Assembly (NCBI GenBank): GCA_035531755.1 | Contig: DATKSK010000031.1 | Span: 1-64,000, forward strand | Origin: Acidimicrobiales bacterium | GTDB taxonomy: Bacteria; Actinomycetota; Acidimicrobiia; Acidimicrobiales; UBA8190 | Reading direction: 5' to 3' | Length of the DNA: 64,000 nucleotides | Shown here: piece after piece, positions 43,595-52,086 of the stretch | Layout: each line of letters begins with the position of its first letter | Numbering within the stretch: the first letter of the stretch is position 1 | Made by a program: the position numbers and the translations under genes | The notes under the pieces: generated by a model | Told to the model about the DNA's origin: nothing | What the model saw: only the letters and a program-made list of their open reading frames with translations | Databases searched by the model: none

Positions 43595-43611
43595 TTATAC
43601 TGAGAGGCAGG

Positions 43612-44226
43612 ATGGATGTCAACGGGGAGCCCACGGCGGCACACCGGCGGCGCAGCCAGGCCGAGCGTCGGGCGGCCACCCGCCGGGCCCTCCTCGACGC
43701 GGGGCGGCAGCTGTTCGCCGAGCGCGGCTTCGCCGGGGCCGGCCAGGAGGAGATCGTCGAGCGTGCCGGAGTGACGCGCGGCGCGCTCTCGCATCACTTC
43801 GGCACCAAGCAGGGGCTGTTCCACGCCGTCGTGGAGTCGGTCGAGCGCGACCTCACCGAGCGGATCGCCGTCGCCGCCATGCAGGGGGACACCCCCGTCG
43901 AGCACCTCCGGTCCGGATGCCTGGCGTTCCTCGACGCCGCGCTCGATCCCGCCGTGCGCCGCATCGTGCTGCTCGACGCCCCGGCGGTGCTCGGGTGGCA
44001 GGCGTGGCGCGACATGGACACCGTGTACGGCCTGGGCCTCGTGTCCGAGGCGCTCGAGCAGTGCATGGACGCCGGGCTCATCCCCCGCCGCCAGGTCCAA
44101 CCGCTGGCGCACCTCCTCCTGGCCGCGCTCAACGAAGCCGCCATGCTCGTGGCGAACGCGGACGACCCGGTGCAGACGCGCGCCCTCGTCGGCACGGAGG
44201 TCGAGCACCTCCTGGCGACGCTCTGA
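43612..44226 (+). CDS. TetR/AcrR family repressor
   Basis: 204 residues. N-terminal HTH: RRALLDAGRQLFAERGFAGAG, then VTRGALSHHFGTKQGLFHAV. The C-terminal ligand domain resembles the group with ALDPAVRRIVLLDAPAVLGW, common in actinobacteria. ATG lies 10 nt after the TATACT box, so the leader is only a few bases. It most likely represses itself and the divergent mycothiol-enzyme gene through the palindrome at 43578-43594. Confidence 0.9.
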   Translation: MDVNGEPTAAHRRRSQAERRAATRRALLDAGRQLFAERGFAGAGQEEIVERAGVTRGALSHHFGTKQGLFHAVVESVERDLTERIAVAAMQGDTPVEHLRSGCLAFLDAALDPAVRRIVLLDAPAVLGWQAWRDMDTVYGLGLVSEALEQCMDAGLIPRRQVQPLAHLLLAALNEAAMLVANADDPVQTRALVGTEVEHLLATL

Positions 44227-44391
44227 CGCGCGTCGGCGACGCGCGTCGCGTGCCTGGTCGCGGGCATACCCTCCCGGGACACGTCGATGCCGAGCCGACT
44301 TTCACATCAGCCTCTCCAACCACACTGTGCGCTAAGTCGTCACCCTATGTGAGAGGCCGAACGCCCCTTGCCCATTTCCGTCGGCAATCCG

Positions 44392-44397
44392 TACGCT
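44392..44397 (+). promoter_or_regulatory. -10 box of SpeD-like/FeeM-like unit
   Basis: TACGCT lies 7 nt before the ATG at 44405; no Shine-Dalgarno lies between them. The transcript would start at or next to the start codon (leaderless). Confidence 0.5.
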
Positions 44398-44404
44398 TTT
44401 CCCC

Positions 44405-44779
44405 ATGGGACTCCCCTCGTCGGTCTTCGCCCACGCCATGCCCGACCTCGCGCCGATGATCTGCCGGCAGCGGCTGGTCATCGAGGGAACCTGCGCCGAC
44501 CCCATCTCCGACGGCGCCATCCAGCGGTACCTGATGGGGCTGTCCGAGGTGTGCGACATGACGGTCCTCCTCGAACCGGTCACCCACCGCTCGGACCGCT
44601 TCGGGTGGGCCGGCTGGATCCACTGGGAGAACTCCGGGGCACACCTCTACGCCTGGGACACGCCCGTGCTGTTCTTCAGCGTCGACGTGTACACGTGCAA
44701 GCCCTTCGACATGCCGCGCGCCGTGGAGTACACCCGCGAGTTCTTCGGCGCCCACCGGATCGTCGCCAAGGCGTTCTGA
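44405..44779 (+). CDS. S-adenosylmethionine decarboxylase-like protein lacking pyruvoyl serine
   Basis: 124 residues, size and order of a prokaryotic SpeH-type AdoMet decarboxylase: early strand RQRLVIEGTCAD, middle MGLSEVCDMTVL, core WENSGAHLYAWDTP then FFSVDVYTCKPFD, final helix AVEYTREFFG. In active enzymes the core reads E-S-H with cleavage before Ser to form the pyruvoyl group; here it is G78-A79-H80, so self-cleavage by the normal route is impossible. The catalytic Cys (C98, YTC) is kept. It may bind AdoMet or a relative without decarboxylating it. Leaderless start; 2 nt before the acyltransferase gene, clearly one operon. Confidence 0.72.
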   Translation: MGLPSSVFAHAMPDLAPMICRQRLVIEGTCADPISDGAIQRYLMGLSEVCDMTVLLEPVTHRSDRFGWAGWIHWENSGAHLYAWDTPVLFFSVDVYTCKPFDMPRAVEYTREFFGAHRIVAKAF

Positions 44780-44781
44780 CG

Positions 44782-45759
44782 ATGGTCGCCCACCCCGCCG
44801 TGCGCACCGGGCCCGGCGTCGCCCTCCACCCTGACGTGCGCGACGACGTGCGCGACGACGTGCGGGGCGACGTGCGCGACGACGTGCTCGACGACCTCGG
44901 CGCGGGGCGGCGCCACGAGCGAGTGGGCACCGGGTGCGCCGCACCGCTCGACGACATGGACGATGCGCACGATGCGCACGATGCGCACGATGCGCGGACG
45001 TCGGAACCGGGCGAGGGCGACCTACGACGGTTGGCACGCCGGGTGGCCGCCCCCGGGGCGACCGCACCGCTCGGGGTCTACCTGTTCCGCTCCGCCGACC
45101 CCGGCGCCGAGCTCGCCCGGCATGTCGAGCGTGTCGTGTTCCTGGAGACCTTCGGCAACACCGCCGAGCTCCTCGCCAAGGAGTACGGGCCCTACGAGGA
45201 CTCGAGCATCTTCTTCTGCGTCATCGACCACCGCCGCATGGTGCCGGCCGGCACCATGCGGGTGCTGCTGCCGTCGAAGGCCGGGTTCAAGTCGTCCGAC
45301 GACGTGGAGCCGCTGTGGGGGGAACCGCTCCGGGACATGGCGACGCGCACCGGCCTCGACATCGACCTGGCGAGGACGTGGGACATCGCCACCCTGGCCG
45401 TCGCCCCCGACTACCGGGGGAAGGCGACGATGGGCCTGGTGAGCATGGGCCTGTACCAGGCCCTGGCGCTCGCCACCCCGCCGTGCGGCATCGAATGGCT
45501 GGTGGCCATCCTCGACGTGCCGGTGTTCCGGATGATCCGCTGGAAGCTGCGCATGCCCATGGCCGGCTTCAAGGATGTCCCCGCGCAGCCCTACCTGGGG
45601 TCACCGGCGAGCATGCCCGTGTGGTGCAACGTGTCGGACACCGAGCGCCGCATCGCCGCCTCGGACCCCGCCCTGCACGCGCTCTACTTCAAGGGCGTCG
45701 GGCTGGAGCCCGCCGTCCGGCCGCTCGACGTCAGCACCGCCGTCGACCTCGTCGCCTGA
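44782..45759 (+). CDS. FeeM/LuxI-like N-acyltransferase (GNAT fold)
   Basis: 325 residues. The N-terminal 75 are repetitive and acidic (RDDVRDDVRGDVRDDV; DAHDAHDAHDA). The core (about 95-290) has the layout of N-acyl amino acid synthases and LuxI-type autoinducer synthases: FLETFGNTAELLAKEYGPYE, AGTMRVLLPSKAGFKS, TWDIATLAVAPDYRGKATMG. In this fold an acyl-ACP or acyl-CoA is joined to an amine (amino acid, or AdoMet in LuxI). Immediately follows the SAM-decarboxylase-like gene. Product unknown; a lipid-amine signal or lipid is the leading idea. Confidence 0.7.
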   Translation: MVAHPAVRTGPGVALHPDVRDDVRDDVRGDVRDDVLDDLGAGRRHERVGTGCAAPLDDMDDAHDAHDAHDARTSEPGEGDLRRLARRVAAPGATAPLGVYLFRSADPGAELARHVERVVFLETFGNTAELLAKEYGPYEDSSIFFCVIDHRRMVPAGTMRVLLPSKAGFKSSDDVEPLWGEPLRDMATRTGLDIDLARTWDIATLAVAPDYRGKATMGLVSMGLYQALALATPPCGIEWLVAILDVPVFRMIRWKLRMPMAGFKDVPAQPYLGSPASMPVWCNVSDTERRIAASDPALHALYFKGVGLEPAVRPLDVSTAVDLVA

Positions 45760-45794
45760 CGGAGCCGCTCGACGGCGCGTTGGCCGGCTGGTGG

Positions 45795-48212
45795 CTAGGA
45801 CGCCGACCCTTGCAGGACGTCGTTGCCCTGCTTCCACAGCGTGTTGACCACGTACGGCAGCTGCTCGGCCCGCACCGGCCTCGAGAACAGGTATCCCTGC
45901 ACGGCGTCGCAGCCCAACTCCACCAGCCGCTGCGCCTGCGAGGGGGTCTCGACACCTTCGGCGATGGTGGAGATGCCCAGCGCGTGCGCCATGGCGACGA
46001 CGGCCGCGATGAGCGTGGCGTCGGAGCTGTCCTCGTCGTTGAGACTGTCCACGAACGACTTGTCGATCTTGAGGCTCGTCACCGGGAACCGCTTCAGGTA
46101 GGCGAGCGACGAGTACTCGGTGCCGAAGTCGTCGATGGCCAGGCGGACGCCGAGTTGGCGGAGGTCGGTGAGGACCACCGCCGCGGCCATGGGCTCTTCC
46201 ATCACGACCGACTCGGTGAGCTCGAGGCACAGGGCGCTGCCCTCGAGCCCGTGGCTCTCGAGCGCGGTCCGCACCCGCCGGACCAACTTCTCGTCGTGGA
46301 GCTGTGCGGCCGAGAGGTTGACGGCCACGTAGAGGTCCTCCAACCCGGGCGCCTGGTGGCGCCACGAGGCCAGCTGCCGGACGGCCTCCTCGAGCACCCA
46401 CTCCCCGATGCCCATGATCAGCCCGCTCTCCTCGGCCAGCGGGATGAACTTCAGCGGCGGGATGACCCCCAGGGTCGGATGGGCCCAGCGGACGAGCGCC
46501 TCGACCCCCTCGATCGGGCCGTGGGGGATCCGGACGATGGGCTGGTACACGAGATGCAGCTGCCCGAGCTCGACGGCGCGGCGGAGGTCGTGCTCCAGCT
46601 CGACGCGTTCGGACACCTTCGTCCGCATCGACTCGTCGAACACCGCCACGGCGTCGCGGCCGGCGTCCTTGGCCTGGTACATGGCGGTGTCGGCGTCGCG
46701 CACGAGGATCTCGGCATCGGCCTCGGGGTCGTCGCCCGACGCGAAGGCGAGGCCGATGCTGGCGGAGACGTAGAACTCCATCTCGTTCACGACGAACGGG
46801 GCCCGCAGGCACGAACGCAGCCGGTTGGCCAGCTCGAGCGCCTGGGAGACGCCGACCACCTCGCCGAGCACGATCATGAACTCGTCGCCGCCGATGCGCG
46901 TGACGAGGTCGGTCGGCCGCACGTGCTCCTGCAGGCGGCGCGCCACGGCGACGAGCAGCTCGTCGCCGTGCGTGTGGCCGAGGGTGTCGTTGACGAGCTT
47001 GAAACGGTCGAGGTCGAGGAAGAGCAGCGCCACGTGGGTCTCGTCGACCGAGGCCCGGCGCAGCACGTGCTTGAGGTGCTCCTGCATCATCCGCCGGTTC
47101 GGCAGCCCCGTCAGGCTGTCGTGCATGGCCTGGTAGGCGAGGCGGGCCTCGGAGCGCTCGGCGAGGTGCAGCGCCTGGACGATGCGCATCACCGCTGCGG
47201 CGGTCAGCATGATGATGATGAGGAACAGCGCCACCCGGTCGCGGATGGAGCTGTAGGGGTGCTGGAGCGTGAGCACCGCGGGGACGAGCAGCCCCACCGC
47301 CACCAGGATGATGCGGCCCGGCGACGACGCCTGGGGACGGTGCCCGGCGGACTCGGTGAGGGCGCGCATCGAGGGGTGCAACGCCATGGAGCCGGTCGCC
47401 ACGAAGGCGAGGCCGTAGGGCAGGTCCAGGAACCTGCCGGCCACGTTCACGAGGTCGATGTCGGCGAACATGTAGAGCGTGTCGCCGGCGAACATGCACG
47501 TCATGGCGGCAAGCAGGAACCAGTACGACGGGACCCGCTCCTGTTCGGGGCTGAAGGCGATCCGGACGGTGACGACGACCAGGAAGATCGACATCGCGGG
47601 GTAGCACACGAGCACCAGGCGCACCGCCATCGGCACCTGGCGGTGCAACAGCACGGGGTCGATGACGTACACCCATGCCACAGCCAGGATCGCCAGCGCG
47701 GCGATCACGCCGTCGAGCACGACGCCGAAGTGGCGCTGCCGGCCCTGGTGCCGGGCGCGCGAGAAGCCGAGCAGGCCGGCTGCACCCAGCGCGTAGCCGG
47801 GCAGGGCGACGAGGTCGGGGACGAGCGACCGGCTCGAGGAGAGGTTGCCGAGGGTGTGGAGGTCCATGCGGGCGGCGCCGCCGACGAGGAAGAGACCCAC
47901 CGATGCGGCGATCGCCCACCAGGGCCAGGGCAGGGCCGGGTGGTTGTGGCGGACCGACAGGACCAGGGCGAGCAGGGTGGCCGCCCCCAGGGCGAACACC
48001 GAGGTGGGCTCCGCCGCGCCGAGAAGCCCGGTGGAGCCGAGGAGGAGCACGACGAGCCCCCCGCCCAGGAACCATCGCCACGCCGCCGGGCGCCACGGGT
48101 CCGGTGCGCGGGTGCGTCTGGAGGTCGGGGCGTCGCCGGCCTCCGGTAAAGCCGCTCCCCCGGGAATCACTCTTAGTGCCGGCGCATGTGGCATCAGTGG
48201 GAATATTGCCAC
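45795..48212 (-). CDS. multispanning membrane GGDEF-EAL protein
   Basis: 805 residues. N-terminal region with about ten membrane helices (residues about 45-345), of no sensor family I recognise, then GGDEF with intact metal site (LLFLDLDRFKLVND) and RIGGDEFMIV, then EAL with GVEALVRW and IDDFGTEYSSLAYL (Glu replaces the usual Gly after FGT). Both cyclase and phosphodiesterase activities look possible. GTG start at 48212; a TAATAC -10 box (minus strand, 48227-48222) lies 9 nt upstream, so the leader is only a few bases. An inverted repeat GTGGCA...TGCCAC (48188-48212) covers the start. Confidence 0.9.
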   Translation of the reverse strand: MAIFPLMPHAPALRVIPGGAALPEAGDAPTSRRTRAPDPWRPAAWRWFLGGGLVVLLLGSTGLLGAAEPTSVFALGAATLLALVLSVRHNHPALPWPWWAIAASVGLFLVGGAARMDLHTLGNLSSSRSLVPDLVALPGYALGAAGLLGFSRARHQGRQRHFGVVLDGVIAALAILAVAWVYVIDPVLLHRQVPMAVRLVLVCYPAMSIFLVVVTVRIAFSPEQERVPSYWFLLAAMTCMFAGDTLYMFADIDLVNVAGRFLDLPYGLAFVATGSMALHPSMRALTESAGHRPQASSPGRIILVAVGLLVPAVLTLQHPYSSIRDRVALFLIIIMLTAAAVMRIVQALHLAERSEARLAYQAMHDSLTGLPNRRMMQEHLKHVLRRASVDETHVALLFLDLDRFKLVNDTLGHTHGDELLVAVARRLQEHVRPTDLVTRIGGDEFMIVLGEVVGVSQALELANRLRSCLRAPFVVNEMEFYVSASIGLAFASGDDPEADAEILVRDADTAMYQAKDAGRDAVAVFDESMRTKVSERVELEHDLRRAVELGQLHLVYQPIVRIPHGPIEGVEALVRWAHPTLGVIPPLKFIPLAEESGLIMGIGEWVLEEAVRQLASWRHQAPGLEDLYVAVNLSAAQLHDEKLVRRVRTALESHGLEGSALCLELTESVVMEEPMAAAVVLTDLRQLGVRLAIDDFGTEYSSLAYLKRFPVTSLKIDKSFVDSLNDEDSSDATLIAAVVAMAHALGISTIAEGVETPSQAQRLVELGCDAVQGYLFSRPVRAEQLPYVVNTLWKQGNDVLQGSAS

Positions 48213-48313
48213 GTTGACACGGTATTACAAGAGAAACTCGGCACTATCACTGCTTGTAGTGGGTAGATAACCGTGCAGAGTGGCAATTTCCTGCCGGCGG
48301 CCTCGCCTTCAGG

Positions 48314-48772
48314 TCAACCGCCGAGGGCGGCGCAGATGGAGGTCGTCGAGCCGGTGGTGCGGCCGAGGAGCCCATCGGGGGCGAGATAGGCCGTCCCGTT
48401 CACCCAGAATGGTCCCCCACCAGGGGAGATCTGCACGGACTGGCCCGTCACCACTGTGCCCTCCCCGCCTGCCGGAGCGCCCTGGCGCCGGTAGCGGGTG
48501 ACGAACCGGGTCGAGCGGTGGTCGGCCGCGGTGACGAGCACCTGCCCGGACACCCACCCCGGCCCGCCGGGGCCCGAGGAGTGGGCCCGGGAGCGAGACG
48601 ACGAGCGCAGCGTCAGGACGAGGCCGCTGCCGGGGCACACGACGGCCTGGGTCTTCGATCCCACCGTGGACGCCGAGGCTCCGGAGACGCCCGACACCGC
48701 TCCGACCACGACACCGACGGTCAACACGGCCAACGAGACACCCGAGGCGGCGAGGCGGCACATGCCACCCAT
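48314..48772 (-). CDS. secreted protein of unknown function
   Basis: 152 residues. Signal peptide (LAASGVSLAVLTVGVVVGAV, cleavage near GASAS), then a small domain rich in Ser/Gly with two Cys (VVCPGSG and SICAALGG at the C-terminus) that probably form a disulphide. No family recognised. ATG 48772 follows a GAGG; the in-frame ATG three codons later is also possible. Confidence 0.6.
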   Translation of the reverse strand: MGGMCRLAASGVSLAVLTVGVVVGAVSGVSGASASTVGSKTQAVVCPGSGLVLTLRSSSRSRAHSSGPGGPGWVSGQVLVTAADHRSTRFVTRYRRQGAPAGGEGTVVTGQSVQISPGGGPFWVNGTAYLAPDGLLGRTTGSTTSICAALGG

Positions 48773-48809
48773 AGTGGGCGCCTCATCTCAGCCAGAGGCC
48801 AACGGGGCC

Positions 48810-49787
48810 TCAACCCTCGTCCAACTCGGCCCGCACGACCCGCCGGTGGCCGGTACGGAGCCGCTGGGTGAGCCCGATGCTGGGCCGGCGCAACCCCACG
48901 TAGAGGCCGGGCAGCACCGAAGGGAACCGGGGGAGGCGCCGGTAGTGCTCGGTCAGCAGGGCATCGAGTCGACGCCCGAGCGCGAGGTCGACACCGGGGT
49001 CGAGGCCGAGGCGGTCGCCGAGGCGGGCGTCGAGGGTCGCCAGGGCGAGCGCCCGCTCGAGGCGCACGACGGGTGGCGGCACGCTCCAGTGGCGGAACCA
49101 CAACACCTGACGGGCGACCTCCCGGCTGCGGGCGCTCGTGCCGAGCCGCTCGTCGGCGAGCATGCCCGAGAGGTAGGCCGCGAACGCCGCCCGGTCGCCG
49201 GGAACGAGCACGTCGGGGATACCGAGGAAGAGCGCGAAGGCCCGCATCTCGGCGTGGAAGGACTCGGCTTCGGCCGCGGTGAACGGGCGCACCCAGCGAG
49301 TGAACGCGGTCTCGGCCGTGTCCACGAGCGTGGCCCACACCCATGTCAGCAGGGAGGCGTCATGCGCCGTGTAGACATCGGCAGGGTCCCCGTAGACGCC
49401 GGCCTGCCCCGGACCGGCCTGCCCCGGACCGGCCTGCCCCGGACCGGCCTGCCCCGGACCGGCCGGGACGGCCAGGCTCCCGTGGATGTGGTCGTGGACC
49501 CGGTAGATCTGGCGCGCCGCGCCCCGGGCCACCCGGTCGTCCCCGAAGACGAGGCGCACGGCGGCGTCGGCGGTGGCCCAGGCCCGGCGCAGCGGGCGCG
49601 CCTGGAAGCGGCTGTGGTGCTCGACCCCGGCGGCGACGGCGGGGTGGGCCACCTCCATCACCAGCGCGCGCTGGACGAGCAGGGCCGTGACGGGCTGGGC
49701 GACCACCGTCCGCACGATGCTGTCGCGCCCGAACGGCGAGGGTGCGCTCGGGTCCAGCGTTCCGAGCACGGGCGGCGGGCCGGGCAT
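48810..49787 (-). CDS. MpaB/LcpK-type (DUF2236) oxygenase family protein
   Basis: 325 residues, all-helical DUF2236 domain: PFGRDSIVRTVVAQP start, ARQIYRVHDHIHG and YTAHDASLLTWVWATLVDTA with the His residues used for heme b binding in family members (latex-clearing Lcp, mycophenolic MpaB). These enzymes oxidise polyisoprenoid or hydrophobic chains. Between these two motifs a four-fold AGPGQ repeat is inserted, encoded by a perfect 15-bp tandem repeat. No Shine-Dalgarno of note. Function likely oxidative; substrate unknown. Confidence 0.82.
   Translation of the reverse strand: MPGPPPVLGTLDPSAPSPFGRDSIVRTVVAQPVTALLVQRALVMEVAHPAVAAGVEHHSRFQARPLRRAWATADAAVRLVFGDDRVARGAARQIYRVHDHIHGSLAVPAGPGQAGPGQAGPGQAGPGQAGVYGDPADVYTAHDASLLTWVWATLVDTAETAFTRWVRPFTAAEAESFHAEMRAFALFLGIPDVLVPGDRAAFAAYLSGMLADERLGTSARSREVARQVLWFRHWSVPPPVVRLERALALATLDARLGDRLGLDPGVDLALGRRLDALLTEHYRRLPRFPSVLPGLYVGLRRPSIGLTQRLRTGHRRVVRAELDEG
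49401..49460. repeat. four perfect 15-bp tandem repeats in coding sequence
   Basis: Unit GGCCTGCCCCGGACC, four copies, in frame inside the MpaB-like gene, encoding repeated Gly-Pro-Gly-Gln-Ala. Copy number can change by slippage without breaking the frame. Confidence 0.9.
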
Positions 49788-49833
49788 CGCCGCGATGGTA
49801 CGCGAGGGCCGCCGTGCGCCCGGGCCCCCCACG

Positions 49834-49865
49834 CGAGAACCCCCACCGTTCGGTGGGGGTTCTCG
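49834..49865. terminator. perfect 14-bp hairpin (terminator-like) in divergent intergenic region
   Basis: Arms CGAGAACCCCCACC (49834-49847) and GGTGGGGGTTCTCG (49852-49865), loop GTTC. Shape and strength are those of an intrinsic terminator stem, but only ACTTT follows instead of a T-tract, and it lies between two divergent gene starts, where a terminator is not expected. It may terminate a small unannotated transcript or be a relic. The rest of 49788-50025 has further GC palindromes (CCGGCCGG-type) and the promoter of the enoyl-CoA hydratase gene. Confidence 0.5.
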
Positions 49866-50025
49866 ACTTTGGGGATTGCTGGAGTGTGGGGTTGGAACTG
49901 AAGGTGTCCGACAACAACATCGGCCGGCCCGGCCGGAACTTGAGGCCCGCAGCGCCCAACATTCCGACAACGGCCGGTCCGACCGGACGACCGGAACCGG
50001 AGCGAAGTCCGATAGGAATGGGCGC

Positions 50026-50865
50026 GTGGAGCTGAGCGACCTGAAGGTGACGCGCTACGAGGTGGCCGACGCCGTCGCCACCATCACCCTCCACCGTCCC
50101 GAGCGTCTCAACGCCTGGACGGGGCGGATGAACACCGAGTACCGGGCCCTGGTGGCGCGCGCCGCCGCCGACCCGTCGGTCCGGGTGGTGGTGGTCACGG
50201 GGGCCGGCCGGGGTTTCTGTGCCGGGGCCGACACGCGCGCGCTGGAGGGCCACGTCGAACGGGGCGCCTACGACCCGGGGACGGGGCCGGGCCTGGCCGC
50301 GCCCGGCTACGGGGTCCGGCCCGAATTCGACGCCGAGCTGGCGTACCACTTCGGGGTGCCCAAGCCGATCATCGCCGCCGTCAACGGGCCCGCCGCGGGC
50401 GTCGGGTTCGCCCTGGCGTGCTACTGCGACCTTCGCTTCGCAGCGGCGGGAGCCAAGCTGACCACCGCCCACGGGCGGCTGGGCCTGCCGGCGGAGTTCG
50501 GGCTGTCGTGGCTGCTGCCGCGCCTGGTGGGCCTGACCCGCGCCGCCGACGTGCTGTTCTCGAGCAGGGTGCTGCTGGCGGAGGAGGCGTTCGAGATCGG
50601 GCTCGTCAACCGCGTCCTGCCGCCGGACGAGCTCATGGAGGCGGTGGTCGCGTATGCCCGCACCCTGGCGACCGAGGTCTCACCCGCGTCGCTGGCGGCC
50701 ACCAAGCTGCAGATGTACACCGACCTCCACCGCGACGCCGCCACGGCCGTGGGCGACGCCGAAGCCCTCCTGCGCTCCATGATGACCGGCGCAGACTTCG
50801 CCGAGGGGGTCGCCGCACTCGCCGAGCGCCGCCCGCCGCGGTTCGCCGACCCGGCCGCTCCATAG
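50026..50865 (+). CDS. enoyl-CoA hydratase/isomerase
   Basis: 279 residues, crotonase fold. Oxyanion-hole segments GAGRGFCAGADTRALEG (about residues 53-69) and NGPAAGVGFALA (about 120-131); acidic residue in the GLPAEFGLSW loop. Hydrates or isomerises acyl-CoA double bonds in fatty-acid or sterol side-chain breakdown. GTG 50026 is chosen because TAGGAA (50012-50017) lies just upstream as a -10, indicating a short-leader mRNA. Followed 21 nt later by a P450 gene. Confidence 0.9.
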   Translation: MELSDLKVTRYEVADAVATITLHRPERLNAWTGRMNTEYRALVARAAADPSVRVVVVTGAGRGFCAGADTRALEGHVERGAYDPGTGPGLAAPGYGVRPEFDAELAYHFGVPKPIIAAVNGPAAGVGFALACYCDLRFAAAGAKLTTAHGRLGLPAEFGLSWLLPRLVGLTRAADVLFSSRVLLAEEAFEIGLVNRVLPPDELMEAVVAYARTLATEVSPASLAATKLQMYTDLHRDAATAVGDAEALLRSMMTGADFAEGVAALAERRPPRFADPAAP

Positions 50866-50886
50866 CCCGCTCGATAGGGTGTCGCC

Positions 50887-52086
50887 GTGTCCGAGTGGCG
50901 ACGACCGGGGACGGCGCTGGCGGCCGGGCTGCTCGACCCCGAGCTCTACGTCACCGACCCGCACCCGCTCTACGCCCGGCTGCGGGCCGAGGCGCCCGTG
51001 TCGTGGAACGACGAGCGCGGCTTCTGGGCCGTCGCCACCCATGCCGCCGTGTCCGCCATCGAGAGCGACCACGCCACCTTCTGCGCCGGGCGCGGCATCC
51101 TGGTCGAGGAGATCGGCACGACGTACGCGTCGCCGCCCACGATCATGCACTCGGACCCGCCGGTCCACACCCGCTACCGGCGGCTCGTGCAGCCCGGGTT
51201 CAAGCCGTCGGTCGTGCGGGGCCTCGAGCCCGTGGTGCGGGCACGCACCGCCGCGCTCGTCGACCGGCTCGACGCCGGCACCCCCGCCGACGTCGTCGCC
51301 CTGCTCGGCGTGCCACTGCCCCTCCAGGTGATCAGCGAGATCCTGGGCGTGCCCGACGACGAATGGGAGCGGTGCTACGAGTGGTCCGAGGCGGTCATCC
51401 CCGGAGCGACGGACTGGCCCGAGGAGCGTCGGGCGCAGCTCATGGCGGAGATGGTGGCGTACCTCGTGGGCGCGGCCAAGGACCGTCGGGCCCGTCCGCG
51501 CGACGACGTGCTGACCCAGTTGGCCCAGGCCGAAGTCGACGGCGAGCAGCTGAGCGACGACGAGCTCGGCATGTTCCTCGTGCAGCTCCTCGTGGCCGGC
51601 AACGAGACGACGCGCGACCTCGTCAACTCGGGCCTCGTGGCCTTCGCCGACCATCCCGGCCAGTGGCCGCGCCTGCGGGCCGACCGTTCGCTCGTCCCCG
51701 GCGCCGTCGAGGAGATGCTGCGCTGGACCTCCCCGGTGGTGTCGTTCATGCGCACCGCCACGCGCGACACCACGGTGGGCGGCGTGCCCGTGGCCGAAGG
51801 GGAGCCGGTCCTCATGCTCTTCGCCTCGGCCAACCGCGACGAGGACGCCTTCGGGCCCACGGCGTCGGTGTTCGACGTGGGCCGGGCCCCGAACCCCCAT
51901 CTCGCCTTCGGACAGGGGAACCACTTCTGCCTGGGTGCCGCCCTCGCCCGGCTCGAGGGCCGGGTCGTCCTCGAGGAGCTGCTCGACCGCTTCGCCGGCG
52001 TGGAGCGGGCCGGCACCGTCGAGCGGACCCCCTCCTCGGTGGTGAGCGGCATGCGCCGGGCCGAGCTGCGCTTCCTGCCCGCCTGA
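50887..52086 (+). CDS. cytochrome P450 (second)
   Basis: 399 residues. I-helix AGNETTRD, ExxR in EEMLR, heme loop FGQGNHFCLGAALARLE. The HFCLG heme loop and the general pattern recall actinobacterial sterol/fatty-acid hydroxylases (CYP123/125/142-like), but the subfamily cannot be fixed by eye. GTG start; no ferredoxin directly adjacent. Co-oriented with the enoyl-CoA hydratase, so an acyl-CoA or lipid substrate is plausible. Confidence 0.93.
   Translation: MSEWRRPGTALAAGLLDPELYVTDPHPLYARLRAEAPVSWNDERGFWAVATHAAVSAIESDHATFCAGRGILVEEIGTTYASPPTIMHSDPPVHTRYRRLVQPGFKPSVVRGLEPVVRARTAALVDRLDAGTPADVVALLGVPLPLQVISEILGVPDDEWERCYEWSEAVIPGATDWPEERRAQLMAEMVAYLVGAAKDRRARPRDDVLTQLAQAEVDGEQLSDDELGMFLVQLLVAGNETTRDLVNSGLVAFADHPGQWPRLRADRSLVPGAVEEMLRWTSPVVSFMRTATRDTTVGGVPVAEGEPVLMLFASANRDEDAFGPTASVFDVGRAPNPHLAFGQGNHFCLGAALARLEGRVVLEELLDRFAGVERAGTVERTPSSVVSGMRRAELRFLPA

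Noticed and set aside
49401-49460. Possible CRISPR-like array (15-bp units)
   Set aside because: Units are contiguous with no spacers and lie in frame inside a gene.
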